Shown piece by piece: positions 27,285 through 35,703 of a stretch of 64,000 nucleotides of DNA (its first letter is position 1; the number at the start of each line of letters is the position of its first letter). A model generated the notes under the pieces. That model did not search any database, was not told where the DNA came from, and saw nothing but the letters and a program-made list of their open reading frames with translations. The stretch comes from an uncultured Lentisphaeria bacterium (GTDB lineage Bacteria > Verrucomicrobiota > Lentisphaeria > Victivallales > Victivallaceae): contig CASFVA010000036.1 of NCBI GenBank assembly GCA_949298075.1, positions 86,247-150,246 of the forward strand. Direction: 5' to 3'. A program made the translations under genes and the position numbers.

Positions 27285-29362
27285 TCCCAGTAAAAAAGTC
27301 TGTGCAGAAATGGCTTGCGCCGGTGCTGCTGCCGGTGCTGGCGGCCGGCTGTGCCTCCAGCGAGCGGCTGATCCGGCTGGGTCCGGCGGGGGAGTGCTAC
27401 CGGCCGCCGGCTGAGGCGCGCATCAGTGATGGGGCATTCGGCAGTGTCGCCGGACGCGCTCCGGCTGCAGTGCCCGCGACGCTGATCAATATCTGGCCGC
27501 TGTTTTTCCGCAGTGACGACTACGTTTCGGTTTTGTGGCCGCTGATGGATCTGGACCGGTACGGCTGGGCGGTGCGCCCCTGGTTCAACCGGGAGGGCAA
27601 TGAATTTTCGGTTCTGTTTCCGCTGGCGGCCTGGAATCCGGTCAACGGCGACGGCTGGGCCGGCAATGTCTATTGGAACCGGGAACGGTTCGGCGCATTT
27701 CCGTTGTTTCACTTCAGTGACGGTTTCAACTTCATTCTGCCGGTTTTCTGGAACCGGCGGGAAGGTCGTCTGATCTCGTACGGCGTGCTGCCGCTGGCGT
27801 TGCGGCGGAAGGCCGGATTCAGTTTTGCCGGTCCGTTCTGGTGGGAGGCGTCCGCGGAGAGCTGGGCGGGTGGAGTCTTTCCGGTGGCGGGATTCCGGTC
27901 GTCGGGAATGAATCATGTCGGACCGGTCTGGTGGGATTTCCGGCAAGTTTCGGGGCTGAAGGACTTTGGAGTATTCCCGTTTTTCCGCTATGCGTCGGCC
28001 GGATCACAGTATTGTTTCCCGCTCTACGCCATCTGGCGGGAGGGCCGGGGCGTTCTGACGCCGCTGGCCGGCTGGTTCTGCGACGGGCGCCGTTCCATGT
28101 TCTCCATCCTGGGGCCGCTGTATCTGAGATGGCAGTTCCGGAATCCGCCGGGTGAGGAGAGTCTGCCCGGCATGCTGGTGGAGTCTGATCTGCGGCTCTG
28201 GGGCGGACTGGCGGTTTCGGAGGTCCGGCGGCGGCTGAGCTGGAAATCCTCCCGGGCTCTGCCGTGGCGGCTGCGGTCGTGGCGGAGCATTGCCGCTGAC
28301 CGCGAGCTGGCGGAAATCCTGTTGAACCGGTTCGATCCGGAGCTGGAACTGCCGGCGTCTCCGGAGGAGATGGTCCGGTTTGTCCGTCAGGTCCGGGACC
28401 GGCACACCTTCATTTCCGAGGGCCGTTTTGCCGGGTTTCTGCCGGTGGCGGCCTGGGGCCGCGAAGGGGAGTTCCGCAGCCTGTGGATTCTGCCCTGCCT
28501 GTATGAAAGCGCGGCCGGCGAGCCCCGGCACTTTTCGTTGCTCGGTCCTTTCGGATTCATCTGGAACCGGGATCGCTCACCCGGATCTTTCGGTCTGCCG
28601 CTGCGCCGGACCTCCTGGTCGGCGCTGCCATTGCTCAGCGGCTGCACCTTTCGGGAAACGCTGGTTCCCGAACCGCGTTTGGACGACCTGAAACAGGCGG
28701 AACGGCTGATTCATGCCAACGCCAGGTCCGAGACGGAGTTCCGGTGCCGGCTGCTCAGGGTGGCGCCGGATCTGGAGTTGCCGGACCGGACCTGCGACAG
28801 CAATCTGCGCCGGGATTTGGTTGAGTCGGCCGCCCGCCGGGCCGACTTCCGGGTCCGGGTCGACTGCACGGCCTGGTGTCTGCCGTTGTTCTGGTACAAG
28901 GATACGACCGAACAGTTCCGGCTGTTTCTTCCGGCGCTGGTGACCGGCTGGAGCCGGGACGGGGACAGCCGCCGGTTCGGCAGTCTGCCGCTGTTGAGCT
29001 GGTGGAACTCCACGGCTGACTCCGATGCGTTTGCGGTGCTGTTTCCGCTGTGGTATCGGTGGCGGGAGCCGGAGTCGTCCGGCTGGCGGATTCTGGGATG
29101 GCTGGCGCGGCAGGAGCGCCGGGGAGCAGACCGCTCGCATTTCAGTATTCTTGAGTATCTCTTCCGCCACCGGCGCAGCGGCGTGGAATCGGAAACTCTG
29201 ATTTTTCCTTTCATCAGTGTGCGGCGTTCCGGAGACGAGGCTCTGAGCTGGTCGTTTCTGTGGCGGGTGTTGGATTACCACCGCCGCGGCGGCCGGAGCG
29301 GAGGACACCTTTTTTTCATTCCTTTCGGTGATCCCGAAGTCGGGGATGACTGGACAAAATAA
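27281..29362 (+). CDS. Lipoprotein built of short Pro/Trp repeats
   Basis: 693 residues from a GTG start overlapping the upstream stop. The N-terminus is a lipoprotein signal ending LLPVLAAGC, so the mature protein is lipid-anchored at the envelope. The mature chain is almost entirely a repeat: a hydrophobic-Pro-hydrophobic core with aromatic ends recurs roughly every 11-14 residues, for example IWPLFF, VLWPLMD, VLFPLAAW, AFPLFHF, ILPVFWN, GVLPLAL, AGPFWW, GVFPVAGF, VGPVWW, CFPLYAIW, LTPLAGWF, and again near the C-terminus (CLPLFW, LFLPALV, SLPLLSWW, VLFPLWYRW). This pattern suggests a repeated beta-strand fold, such as a propeller, solenoid or barrel. A charged helical insert (about residues 300-375) interrupts it. 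I know no assigned function. Confidence 0.75.
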   Translation: MIPVKKSVQKWLAPVLLPVLAAGCASSERLIRLGPAGECYRPPAEARISDGAFGSVAGRAPAAVPATLINIWPLFFRSDDYVSVLWPLMDLDRYGWAVRPWFNREGNEFSVLFPLAAWNPVNGDGWAGNVYWNRERFGAFPLFHFSDGFNFILPVFWNRREGRLISYGVLPLALRRKAGFSFAGPFWWEASAESWAGGVFPVAGFRSSGMNHVGPVWWDFRQVSGLKDFGVFPFFRYASAGSQYCFPLYAIWREGRGVLTPLAGWFCDGRRSMFSILGPLYLRWQFRNPPGEESLPGMLVESDLRLWGGLAVSEVRRRLSWKSSRALPWRLRSWRSIAADRELAEILLNRFDPELELPASPEEMVRFVRQVRDRHTFISEGRFAGFLPVAAWGREGEFRSLWILPCLYESAAGEPRHFSLLGPFGFIWNRDRSPGSFGLPLRRTSWSALPLLSGCTFRETLVPEPRLDDLKQAERLIHANARSETEFRCRLLRVAPDLELPDRTCDSNLRRDLVESAARRADFRVRVDCTAWCLPLFWYKDTTEQFRLFLPALVTGWSRDGDSRRFGSLPLLSWWNSTADSDAFAVLFPLWYRWREPESSGWRILGWLARQERRGADRSHFSILEYLFRHRRSGVESETLIFPFISVRRSGDEALSWSFLWRVLDYHRRGGRSGGHLFFIPFGDPEVGDDWTK

Positions 29363-29379
29363 TCAAACGGTGATATATT
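29351..29379 (+). promoter_or_regulatory. aroQ promoter
   Basis: TGGACA (29351-29356), 17-base spacer, TATATT (29374-29379), overlapping the end of the repeat lipoprotein gene and 37 bases before the aroQ ATG. Confidence 0.6.
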
Positions 29380-29415
29380 TAAACCGGTCAAAAACTCGAT
29401 TGTGCAAAATCTTAT

Positions 29416-29862
29416 ATGAAAATTCTACTGGTCAACGGTCCCAACCTGCAGTTGCTCGGCAGCCGCGAGCCTGAAATTTACGGCCGCGTCACTCTGCCGG
29501 AAATCGTCTGCCGGCTGCGCCGGATTGCCGGCGAACTCGGCGTTGAGCTGGTCGACCGCCAGTCCAACCACGAGGGCGATCTGGTCGACTGGATCGGTGC
29601 GGCTCCGGCGGAAGGTTTTGCCGGCATCGTGATCAATCCCGCCGCCTACACCCACACCTCCGTGGCGGTGCGCGACGCTCTGGCGGCGGCGGCGCTGCCG
29701 GCGGTCGAGGTGCACATGAGCAATATCCATGATCGGGAGGATTTCCGGTCGCGTTCCCTGACGGCGCCGGCCTGTGTCGGCGTCTTCTGCGGTTTCGGAG
29801 CCGCCACCTACGAGTGGGCTTTGCGGGCGCTGGCAGCCCGCCTTGAACATAACGCCGGCTGA
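29416..29862 (+). CDS. aroQ: Type II 3-dehydroquinate dehydratase
   Basis: 148 residues, the normal length of the dodecameric type II enzyme, which converts 3-dehydroquinate to 3-dehydroshikimate in the shikimate pathway. Motifs: [20 protein letters not shown] with the catalytic Tyr in [26 protein letters not shown], the catalytic His in [15 protein letters not shown], and [11 protein letters not shown]. It is followed after 44 bases by accB; aroQ before acc genes is a common arrangement in other bacteria (there often with pepP and efp, absent here). Confidence 0.93.
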   Translation: MKILLVNGPNLQLLGSREPEIYGRVTLPEIVCRLRRIAGELGVELVDRQSNHEGDLVDWIGAAPAEGFAGIVINPAAYTHTSVAVRDALAAAALPAVEVHMSNIHDREDFRSRSLTAPACVGVFCGFGAATYEWALRALAARLEHNAG

Positions 29863-29906
29863 ATCCCGTTTCGGGAGCCGGACCAAAACAGAAAAGAGCT
29901 TTACCC

Positions 29907-30359
29907 ATGAAGATTGACGAAATTAAAACCATTGTCAAGCTGATGTCCGAGTACGGCATCACCGAATTCAACATTGAAGCCGACAACTGCAAGGTCTGCA
30001 TGCGGCGGGAATCCGCGGCGCCCGGGGCTCCGGCGGTTTATGCGGCTCCGGCGGTGCTTCCGGCCATGCCGGCGGTTCCGGCGCAGCCTGCGACGGCTCC
30101 GGCGGCCCCGGCGGCTTCTGAAGTGCGCGAAACCGTTGATTCGCCGCTGGTGGGTACTTTCTACCGTGCGGCTTCACCCGAGGCCAAGGCCTTTGTTTCG
30201 GTCGGCGACACCGTGACCGCCGACACGACGATCGGCATCATCGAGGCGATGAAGGTCATGAATGAGATCAAGGCCGAGAAGTCCGGTGTGGTCAAGGAGA
30301 TCCTGGTCGAGAACGGTCAGCCGGTGGAATACGGTCAGCCGCTGATTGTGCTGGGTTGA
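29907..30359 (+). CDS. accB: Biotin carboxyl carrier protein of acetyl-CoA carboxylase
   Basis: 150 residues. An N-terminal helical part is followed by an Ala/Pro-rich linker (about 38-75) and the biotinyl domain (about 78-150), with [19 protein letters not shown] and the biotinylated Lys in [11 protein letters not shown]. It carries carboxybiotin between biotin carboxylase (next gene) and the carboxyltransferase, whose genes accA and accD are not in the window. Start ATG is preceded by AAAAGAG. Confidence 0.94.
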   Translation: MKIDEIKTIVKLMSEYGITEFNIEADNCKVCMRRESAAPGAPAVYAAPAVLPAMPAVPAQPATAPAAPAASEVRETVDSPLVGTFYRAASPEAKAFVSVGDTVTADTTIGIIEAMKVMNEIKAEKSGVVKEILVENGQPVEYGQPLIVLG

Positions 30360-30390
30360 CGCAACTTGAGTTCATAACCCCGGAAGCATC

Positions 30391-31764
30391 ATGTTCAATA
30401 AAGTTCTGATTGCCAATCGCGGCGAAATCGCGCTCCGGATCAACCGGGCCTGCCGTGAACTGGGCATCCATACGGTACAGGTCTATTCCCAGGCCGACGC
30501 CGACTCCCTGGCGGTGCGCCTGGCCGACGAGGCGGTTTGCATCGGACCGGCGCAGTCGGCCTCCAGTTATCTGCTGATCGACCGGATTCTGTCGGTGGCC
30601 GCCATCTGCGACGTGGAGGCGATTCACCCCGGTTACGGGTTTCTCTCTGAAAACGCTTATTTCGCTGAAGCCTGCCGCAAGCACGGGATTGTATTCATCG
30701 GTCCCACTCCGGAGGCGATGCGGGCGCTGGGCGACAAGGCCAGCGCCCGGGCCACGATGAAAAAGGCGGGAGTTCCGACCACGCCGGGCAGCGACGGCCT
30801 CATCACCAGCGAGGAGGAGGCGCTCAAAATCGCCCACCAGCTTAAATATCCGGTCATTATCAAAGCGTCCGCCGGCGGCGGCGGCCGCGGCATGCGCATT
30901 GCCCATAATGATGCGAGTCTGATTCAGGGGTACTACGCCGCCAAGGCCGAGGCGGAGAGCGCTTTCGCCAACGGCGAACTCTATATGGAAAAATTTGTGG
31001 TCAATCCCCGCCATATCGAGGTGCAGATTCTGGCCGACAACTTCGGCAATGTCATCCACCTGGGCGAGCGCGACTGCAGCGTGCAGCGCCGCAACCAGAA
31101 GCTCATTGAGGAGTCGCCGTCGCCGGCGCTTTCGGCCAAGTTGCGCGAACGCATCGGCATGGCTGCGGTCAAGGCGGCCCGGGCGGCCAATTACACCAGT
31201 GCCGGAACCATTGAATTCCTGCTCAACAACGACGGCTCGTTCTATTTCATGGAAATGAACACCCGCATTCAGGTGGAACATCCGGTCACGGAAATGATCA
31301 CCGGTTTTGACATCGTCAAGGAGCAGATCCGCATTGCCGCCGGCGAACGCATGACGGTGCGCCAGAAGGATATCCGTTTCACCGGCCACGCGATCGAGTG
31401 CCGGATCAACGCCGAGGATCCGGACCGCGAGTTTGCGCCGTCGCCCGGCCAGGTGTCGCTGTTCATCCCGGCCGGCGGCGCCAATGTGCGCATGGATACG
31501 CACGTCTACTCCGGCTACAAAATTCCGCCCTATTACGACAGCCTGATCGGCAAGCTGATTGTGCACGGAACCGACCGGAACGACGCCCTGGCCATCTGCC
31601 GCCGGGCGCTGGATGAGGTGGTGGTTGAAGGGGTCAGAACCACGCTGCCGTTCCTGAAAAAGGTGGTGCGGCACAAGAGCTTCAACGAAGGCAAGTACGA
31701 TACCGGGTTTGTCGCCCGGATGTTGCAGGAGCACAATAATTCACTCAAGGAGGAAAAAGCATGA
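30391..31764 (+). CDS. accC: Biotin carboxylase subunit of acetyl-CoA carboxylase
   Basis: 457 residues, ATP-grasp enzyme that carboxylates the biotin of AccB. Present are [14 protein letters not shown] at the N-terminus, [17 protein letters not shown], the Gly-rich ATP loop [13 protein letters not shown] (about residues 155-168), [16 protein letters not shown], and [16 protein letters not shown] (about 285-300) with its catalytic Glu/Arg residues. It lies 31 bases after accB and overlaps the next gene by ATGA. Confidence 0.95.
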   Translation: MFNKVLIANRGEIALRINRACRELGIHTVQVYSQADADSLAVRLADEAVCIGPAQSASSYLLIDRILSVAAICDVEAIHPGYGFLSENAYFAEACRKHGIVFIGPTPEAMRALGDKASARATMKKAGVPTTPGSDGLITSEEEALKIAHQLKYPVIIKASAGGGGRGMRIAHNDASLIQGYYAAKAEAESAFANGELYMEKFVVNPRHIEVQILADNFGNVIHLGERDCSVQRRNQKLIEESPSPALSAKLRERIGMAAVKAARAANYTSAGTIEFLLNNDGSFYFMEMNTRIQVEHPVTEMITGFDIVKEQIRIAAGERMTVRQKDIRFTGHAIECRINAEDPDREFAPSPGQVSLFIPAGGANVRMDTHVYSGYKIPPYYDSLIGKLIVHGTDRNDALAICRRALDEVVVEGVRTTLPFLKKVVRHKSFNEGKYDTGFVARMLQEHNNSLKEEKA

Positions 31765-32243
31765 AAGCCGCAGCTGAGACCAAAAAAACGGCCGCTAAAA
31801 CTCAGGAAGTCTCCTCCGTGGCCAGCATCAGCGAAGGTTCCGATCTGGGCCTGGTGAAAATCCATGAAAACGTGATCGCCTCGCTGGTGCGGCGGGCGAC
31901 GCTGGAAACGGAAGGGGTTTCCCGACTGTCCGGCAGCTCCATTGTGGACAACATTGCCGAGATTGTCGGCAGCCGCCGGATGCAGGCCCGGGCGATCTCG
32001 ATTGACCTTTCTGAAGAGAACCGGGTCAGAATCGAGGTCAAGCTCAACATCAAGTTCGGTTACAAGGTTCCCGAGCTGGCGGAAAAAGTTCAGAAAGCGG
32101 TCATCTCGCTGGTGGAATCCACCACCGGCATGACGGTGACCAGCGTCAACGTGCTGATTCAGGACATTGAGGAGGAGGAACCGGTAGTGGATGAAGAGGC
32201 CGAAGCCGATTCCGTGCCCGCCGCCGCGCTGCCGCCGCAATAA
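31761..32243 (+). CDS. Asp23/Gls24 family envelope stress response protein
   Basis: 160 residues. The core (about residues 20-135) matches the family: [27 protein letters not shown], then [43 protein letters not shown] and VNVLIQDI. The C-terminus is acidic. Members are small cytosolic proteins held at the membrane by AmaP-type anchors, one of which seems to be the next gene. Its place straight after accC (ATGA overlap) repeats a gene order known from Firmicutes. Confidence 0.88.
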   Translation: MKAAAETKKTAAKTQEVSSVASISEGSDLGLVKIHENVIASLVRRATLETEGVSRLSGSSIVDNIAEIVGSRRMQARAISIDLSEENRVRIEVKLNIKFGYKVPELAEKVQKAVISLVESTTGMTVTSVNVLIQDIEEEEPVVDEEAEADSVPAAALPPQ

Positions 32244-32276
32244 TAACCGGATCCGGATTCGGGGAGTGGTCTCATC

Positions 32277-32816
32277 ATGAATCTGCTTGCATCAATTGCT
32301 GACGGCTGGCGCACGGTATGCAGCGCCGAGTTCTGGCGCATGCTGCTGTCGGATGACTTCAACCGGGGATATTTCACCGCGCTGGTGCTGGTTATATTGT
32401 TCCTGCTCCTGGTGCTGGTGGTGCGGATTGTCTTTGCCCTGATCTTCCGGACCCGGAGCTGCCGGGCGGTGACGATCGAGCAGGAGCATGGCAGTTTTTC
32501 CGTTTCCGCCGCGGCGATTACCGGGGCGGCAAAGCAGGAGCTGGAGCACATCCCCGGGCTGGAAGTCCGCAGAATCCGGTTGTATCGGCGGAGCGGCAAA
32601 TACATCCTTGCCATCGGATGCGCCTTCGCCGCCGGAACGCGCTGTTCTGAAATCGCCCTGGAGATCCGGCCCCGGCTGCTGGAAAAGTTCAAGGAGTATT
32701 TCGGAATTGAGACGATCGGGGAAATCCGCATTGCGGTGGAAAAGATTTCCCCCGGAGCCGGTCAGAGGAACGATTCCGGAACCGATGATTCCTCCGTCCG
32801 TTTTACTGGCTTCTGA
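32277..32816 (+). CDS. AmaP-like membrane anchor protein
   Basis: 179 residues. One strong membrane helix (about residues 36-60) follows a short N-terminal amphipathic part, and a soluble domain of about 100 residues follows (SFSVSAAAITGAAKQELEHIPGLEV, RRSGKYILAIGCAFAAGT). Size, topology and location behind the Asp23/Gls24 gene fit AmaP, which anchors Asp23 to the membrane. The last 32 bases overlap the maf gene. Identification depends partly on context. Confidence 0.65.
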   Translation: MNLLASIADGWRTVCSAEFWRMLLSDDFNRGYFTALVLVILFLLLVLVVRIVFALIFRTRSCRAVTIEQEHGSFSVSAAAITGAAKQELEHIPGLEVRRIRLYRRSGKYILAIGCAFAAGTRCSEIALEIRPRLLEKFKEYFGIETIGEIRIAVEKISPGAGQRNDSGTDDSSVRFTGF

Positions 32817-33351
32817 ATCGCCGCGCCGCCGGGAACTGCTCGGGCGGCTCGGTATTGATTTCAAGGTGGAGACGGCGCCGGTCGAGGAATTGACCGCCGC
32901 CGCCGATCCCCGTTCGGTTCCGCTGCTCAATGCGGCGGCCAAAGCCGCAGCCGTGGCGGAGCGTCATCCCGCCGCCGTGGTAATAGGCGCGGACACCGTC
33001 ATTTGCCTTAACGGTCGGATTATCGGCAAGCCGTGCGACCTGGAGGAGGCGCGGCGTACGTTGCTGGAACTGTCCGGAGTCACCCATGAAGTCATCACCG
33101 GGGTGGCGCTCATCTGCCGGAACCGGGGACTGGAAAAGGTGTGGAGCGAGATTTCCCGGGTTACTTTCAAGCCGCTGTCACCGGAGCGCGTGGATGAATA
33201 TCTCCGACTGGTCCACGTGCTTGACAAGGCCGGCTCCTACGCGCTTCAGGAACACGGCGCTCTGATCGTTGACCGGGTGGAGGGCGACCCCGACAACATT
33301 GTCGGGCTGCCGCTGGGCCGGCTGCGCCGGGAACTGGCGAACCTGAACTGA
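32785..33351 (+). CDS. maf: Maf-like nucleoside triphosphate pyrophosphatase
   Basis: 188 residues from ATG 32785; the frame is open upstream but the family motif starts at once, VLLASESPRRRELLGRLGI. Further signatures are VVIGADTVICLNGRIIGKP, LSGVTHEVITGVAL and DKAGSYALQEHGALIVDRVEGDPDNIVGLP. Maf enzymes hydrolyse modified or non-canonical nucleoside triphosphates (dTTP/UTP or m7GTP types) and are linked with division arrest. It ends the accB-accC-asp23 operon. Confidence 0.92.
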   Translation: MIPPSVLLASESPRRRELLGRLGIDFKVETAPVEELTAAADPRSVPLLNAAAKAAAVAERHPAAVVIGADTVICLNGRIIGKPCDLEEARRTLLELSGVTHEVITGVALICRNRGLEKVWSEISRVTFKPLSPERVDEYLRLVHVLDKAGSYALQEHGALIVDRVEGDPDNIVGLPLGRLRRELANLN

Positions 33352-33439
33352 CTGCCGTTGAAAAAGGCGGTTTCCGTGCGGGGTGCGCCCGCCGGTTGTT
33401 GCTCTTTCCGGATTTTTGCCGGCCGGTTGAAATCACCTC

Positions 33440-33467
33440 TTGCAAAAATGTTTTGCCGCGCTACATT
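33440..33467 (+). promoter_or_regulatory. Promoter of the beta-helix gene
   Basis: TTGCAA (33440-33445), 16-base spacer, TACATT (33462-33467) followed by AAA; 62 bases before the ATG at 33530. Confidence 0.6.
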
Positions 33468-33529
33468 AAACTCCTGATTCGAGCTGTCGGAAATTCCGAT
33501 GGCGGCATGTCATCAAGGAGGGGCGATTT

Positions 33530-35629
33530 ATGATTTCCGAACTTACGATCACTCCGCCATCCGGCAGCGGGGCGGCGGCCGGGACGCCTGGTGAACTGCA
33601 TTCCATTCCCGAAGCGCTGGAGGAGTTGCGCAACCTGAATCTCCGGGGAGAACTTCGGCTGCCGGCCACGGTCTGGTGTCGCGGCGGGGTTTATCCCGTG
33701 ACGGAGCCGATGCTGATCGGTTCCGGTCTGGCGCTGCCGGTCACGTTCCGGGCGGCGCCCGGCGAGGAACCGGTGTTCGACGGCGGCTGCCACCTTAAGG
33801 ACTGGGAGGAGACTGAACTCAACGGCTGCCGGGTGCTGCGCGCCCGGGTGCCCGCCGCGGCTGTGATTGACGGAGCGGTGCATCAGTTTCATGCCAACGG
33901 ACGGCGCGGAGTCTGTGCGTCCTGGCCGAAAGCTCCCGAAGTCCTGACTCCGGAAAAGCCCGGAGTCGAATTTCGGAACACGCTTTTCAACCCCTCCAAC
34001 TGCTTTTATGTCAGACCGGGCGATTTCAATCCCTCCTGGTATAATCCGCAGGGCATTGAAGTTCGGATGTTCCAGCTCTGGACCGAGTCGCATCTGCCGG
34101 TGGAGTCGTTTGATTCCGCGACCGGGCTGGTGACATTCCGCTATCATATTCGTTGCGAGGTCAACGTGGCCAGCACCCGGTACGTCTGGCAGAATGTCCG
34201 GGAGGCCCTGACCGAACCCGGCGAATATTACTTTGACAATCTGGAACGTTATCTATATTATTTCCCCCGGCCGGGCGAGACGGCGGCCAACCTGGACGGG
34301 GTGGTGCCCCGGAGCGGAGTGCTGCTGATGATTGCCGGTTCGGAACGTGATCCGGTGCAGAACCTCCGGTTTGAGGGACTGACCTTCCGCTACGGGGGCG
34401 CCGGTACGCCGGAAAGCGGCCGCGATTACGATTTTCCGGCTTCGCCGGGTGTGCCGCTGTGCCGTAATCACTTTGCCGGACAGCGTTTTCCCCGGCTGCG
34501 CTACGGCGGCAGTGTGCAGGCCTCCGCCGGGGTTCCGGGCGTCATCATGATGACCGGGGTCCGGAACTGCGCACTGGAAAACTGCCGGATTGAACACTGC
34601 AACTGGTACGGAATCGGCATTGCCGCCGGAGTTTCGGGGCTCACGCTGTCCGGCAACGAACTGGCCGATCTGGGCGGCGGCGGTATCAGCGCCTGCGGCT
34701 GCCCGGCGGAAGAGCATGCGCCGGAACAGGCGGTTCACCACCTGGTCATAACAGACAATCACATCCATGACTGCGGCGCGTTTTTCCTGAGTTCGGTCGG
34801 GATTCTGCTCGGACACGTCCGGAACACCCTGGTTGAGCACAATCACGTGCATGACCTCTGTTACTCGGCCATTTCCTGCGGCTGGGTCTGGGGCTACGGT
34901 GACAACGCCGCCCGCGAGAACCGCATCGGCTTCAATCGGCTGCACGACATCGGCAAGGGGGTGCTGTGCGACATGGGAGGCATCTACATGCTCGGGGTCC
35001 AGCCCGGCTCCCGGATTTATAACAATCTGGTGTACAATGTGCAGTGCCGCTTCTACGGCGGCTGGGGCATTTACACTGACGAGGGCTCATCGCACATCGT
35101 CATAGAGAACAACATCTGCTTTGACTGTTCCCGGGAGGCTTTCCATCAGCATTTCGGACGGGAAAATCTGGTTCGGGGCAACATCGCCGCGTTTGGCGGC
35201 GACAGCGGCATCGCCATTTCAGTCGGCCGCCGGCGCCAGCGTGGGTATGCGTCGCCGGGAGAAAACTACACGGTCGGCTACAACTTCTTCGGCAATGTCA
35301 TTCTGGTGGATGGCACGCCGTTTTACCGGGGCGGGGATTCCGGAGCAATCAGCGCGGAACATTTGTTCACTGATCTGAACGTGCTCTTCGATTTGTCCGG
35401 TTCCGGGGAGAGTCCGGCGGCAGTCTGCGGGGATCCGCGGCAGTGGTCCCGGTCGGAATGGCGGGCGGCCGGCCACGACAGGCATTCTGAATTTGCCGAC
35501 CCGGGGTTTGTGGATGCCCGGAACCGCGACTTTCACCTTAAAGCGGATTCCATTCTGCGGCAGTCCGGATTCCCGGATCCGGCGGTGACGCTGGATCAGG
35601 CCGGAGTGCGCCCGCTGTCGGAACGGTAG
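33530..35629 (+). CDS. Right-handed beta-helix protein, putative polysaccharide lyase or hydrolase
   Basis: 699 residues, start preceded by AAGGAGGGG. The N-terminal third has GELRLPATVWCRGGVYPVTEPM and FRAAPGEEPVFDGG, usual in beta-helix CAZymes. The central and C-terminal part (about 260-560) shows repeated coil turns: LRFEGLTFRYGG, NCALENCRIEHCNWYGIGIAAG, LTLSGNELADLGGGGI, LVITDNHIHDCG, TLVEHNHVHDL, SHIVIENNICFDCS. No signal peptide is visible, unlike most such enzymes, so it may be cytosolic. It is monocistronic, with a hairpin at 35672-35697 after it. Confidence 0.75.
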   Translation: MISELTITPPSGSGAAAGTPGELHSIPEALEELRNLNLRGELRLPATVWCRGGVYPVTEPMLIGSGLALPVTFRAAPGEEPVFDGGCHLKDWEETELNGCRVLRARVPAAAVIDGAVHQFHANGRRGVCASWPKAPEVLTPEKPGVEFRNTLFNPSNCFYVRPGDFNPSWYNPQGIEVRMFQLWTESHLPVESFDSATGLVTFRYHIRCEVNVASTRYVWQNVREALTEPGEYYFDNLERYLYYFPRPGETAANLDGVVPRSGVLLMIAGSERDPVQNLRFEGLTFRYGGAGTPESGRDYDFPASPGVPLCRNHFAGQRFPRLRYGGSVQASAGVPGVIMMTGVRNCALENCRIEHCNWYGIGIAAGVSGLTLSGNELADLGGGGISACGCPAEEHAPEQAVHHLVITDNHIHDCGAFFLSSVGILLGHVRNTLVEHNHVHDLCYSAISCGWVWGYGDNAARENRIGFNRLHDIGKGVLCDMGGIYMLGVQPGSRIYNNLVYNVQCRFYGGWGIYTDEGSSHIVIENNICFDCSREAFHQHFGRENLVRGNIAAFGGDSGIAISVGRRRQRGYASPGENYTVGYNFFGNVILVDGTPFYRGGDSGAISAEHLFTDLNVLFDLSGSGESPAAVCGDPRQWSRSEWRAAGHDRHSEFADPGFVDARNRDFHLKADSILRQSGFPDPAVTLDQAGVRPLSER

Positions 35630-35671
35630 TTCCGGGCGGCGCCGTTTTCGGGAAATCCCGGAATGAAATGA

Positions 35672-35697
35672 AGCGGGGGAGCGCTGGCTCCCCCGCT
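35672..35697. terminator. Bidirectional hairpin between convergent genes
   Basis: AGCGGGGGAGC (35672-35682) and GCTCCCCCGCT (35687-35697) form a perfect 11-bp stem with a GCTG loop, placed between the stops of the beta-helix gene and the symporter gene. The T content after it is low on both strands. Confidence 0.7.
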
Positions 35698-35703
35698 CTG
35701 ACG

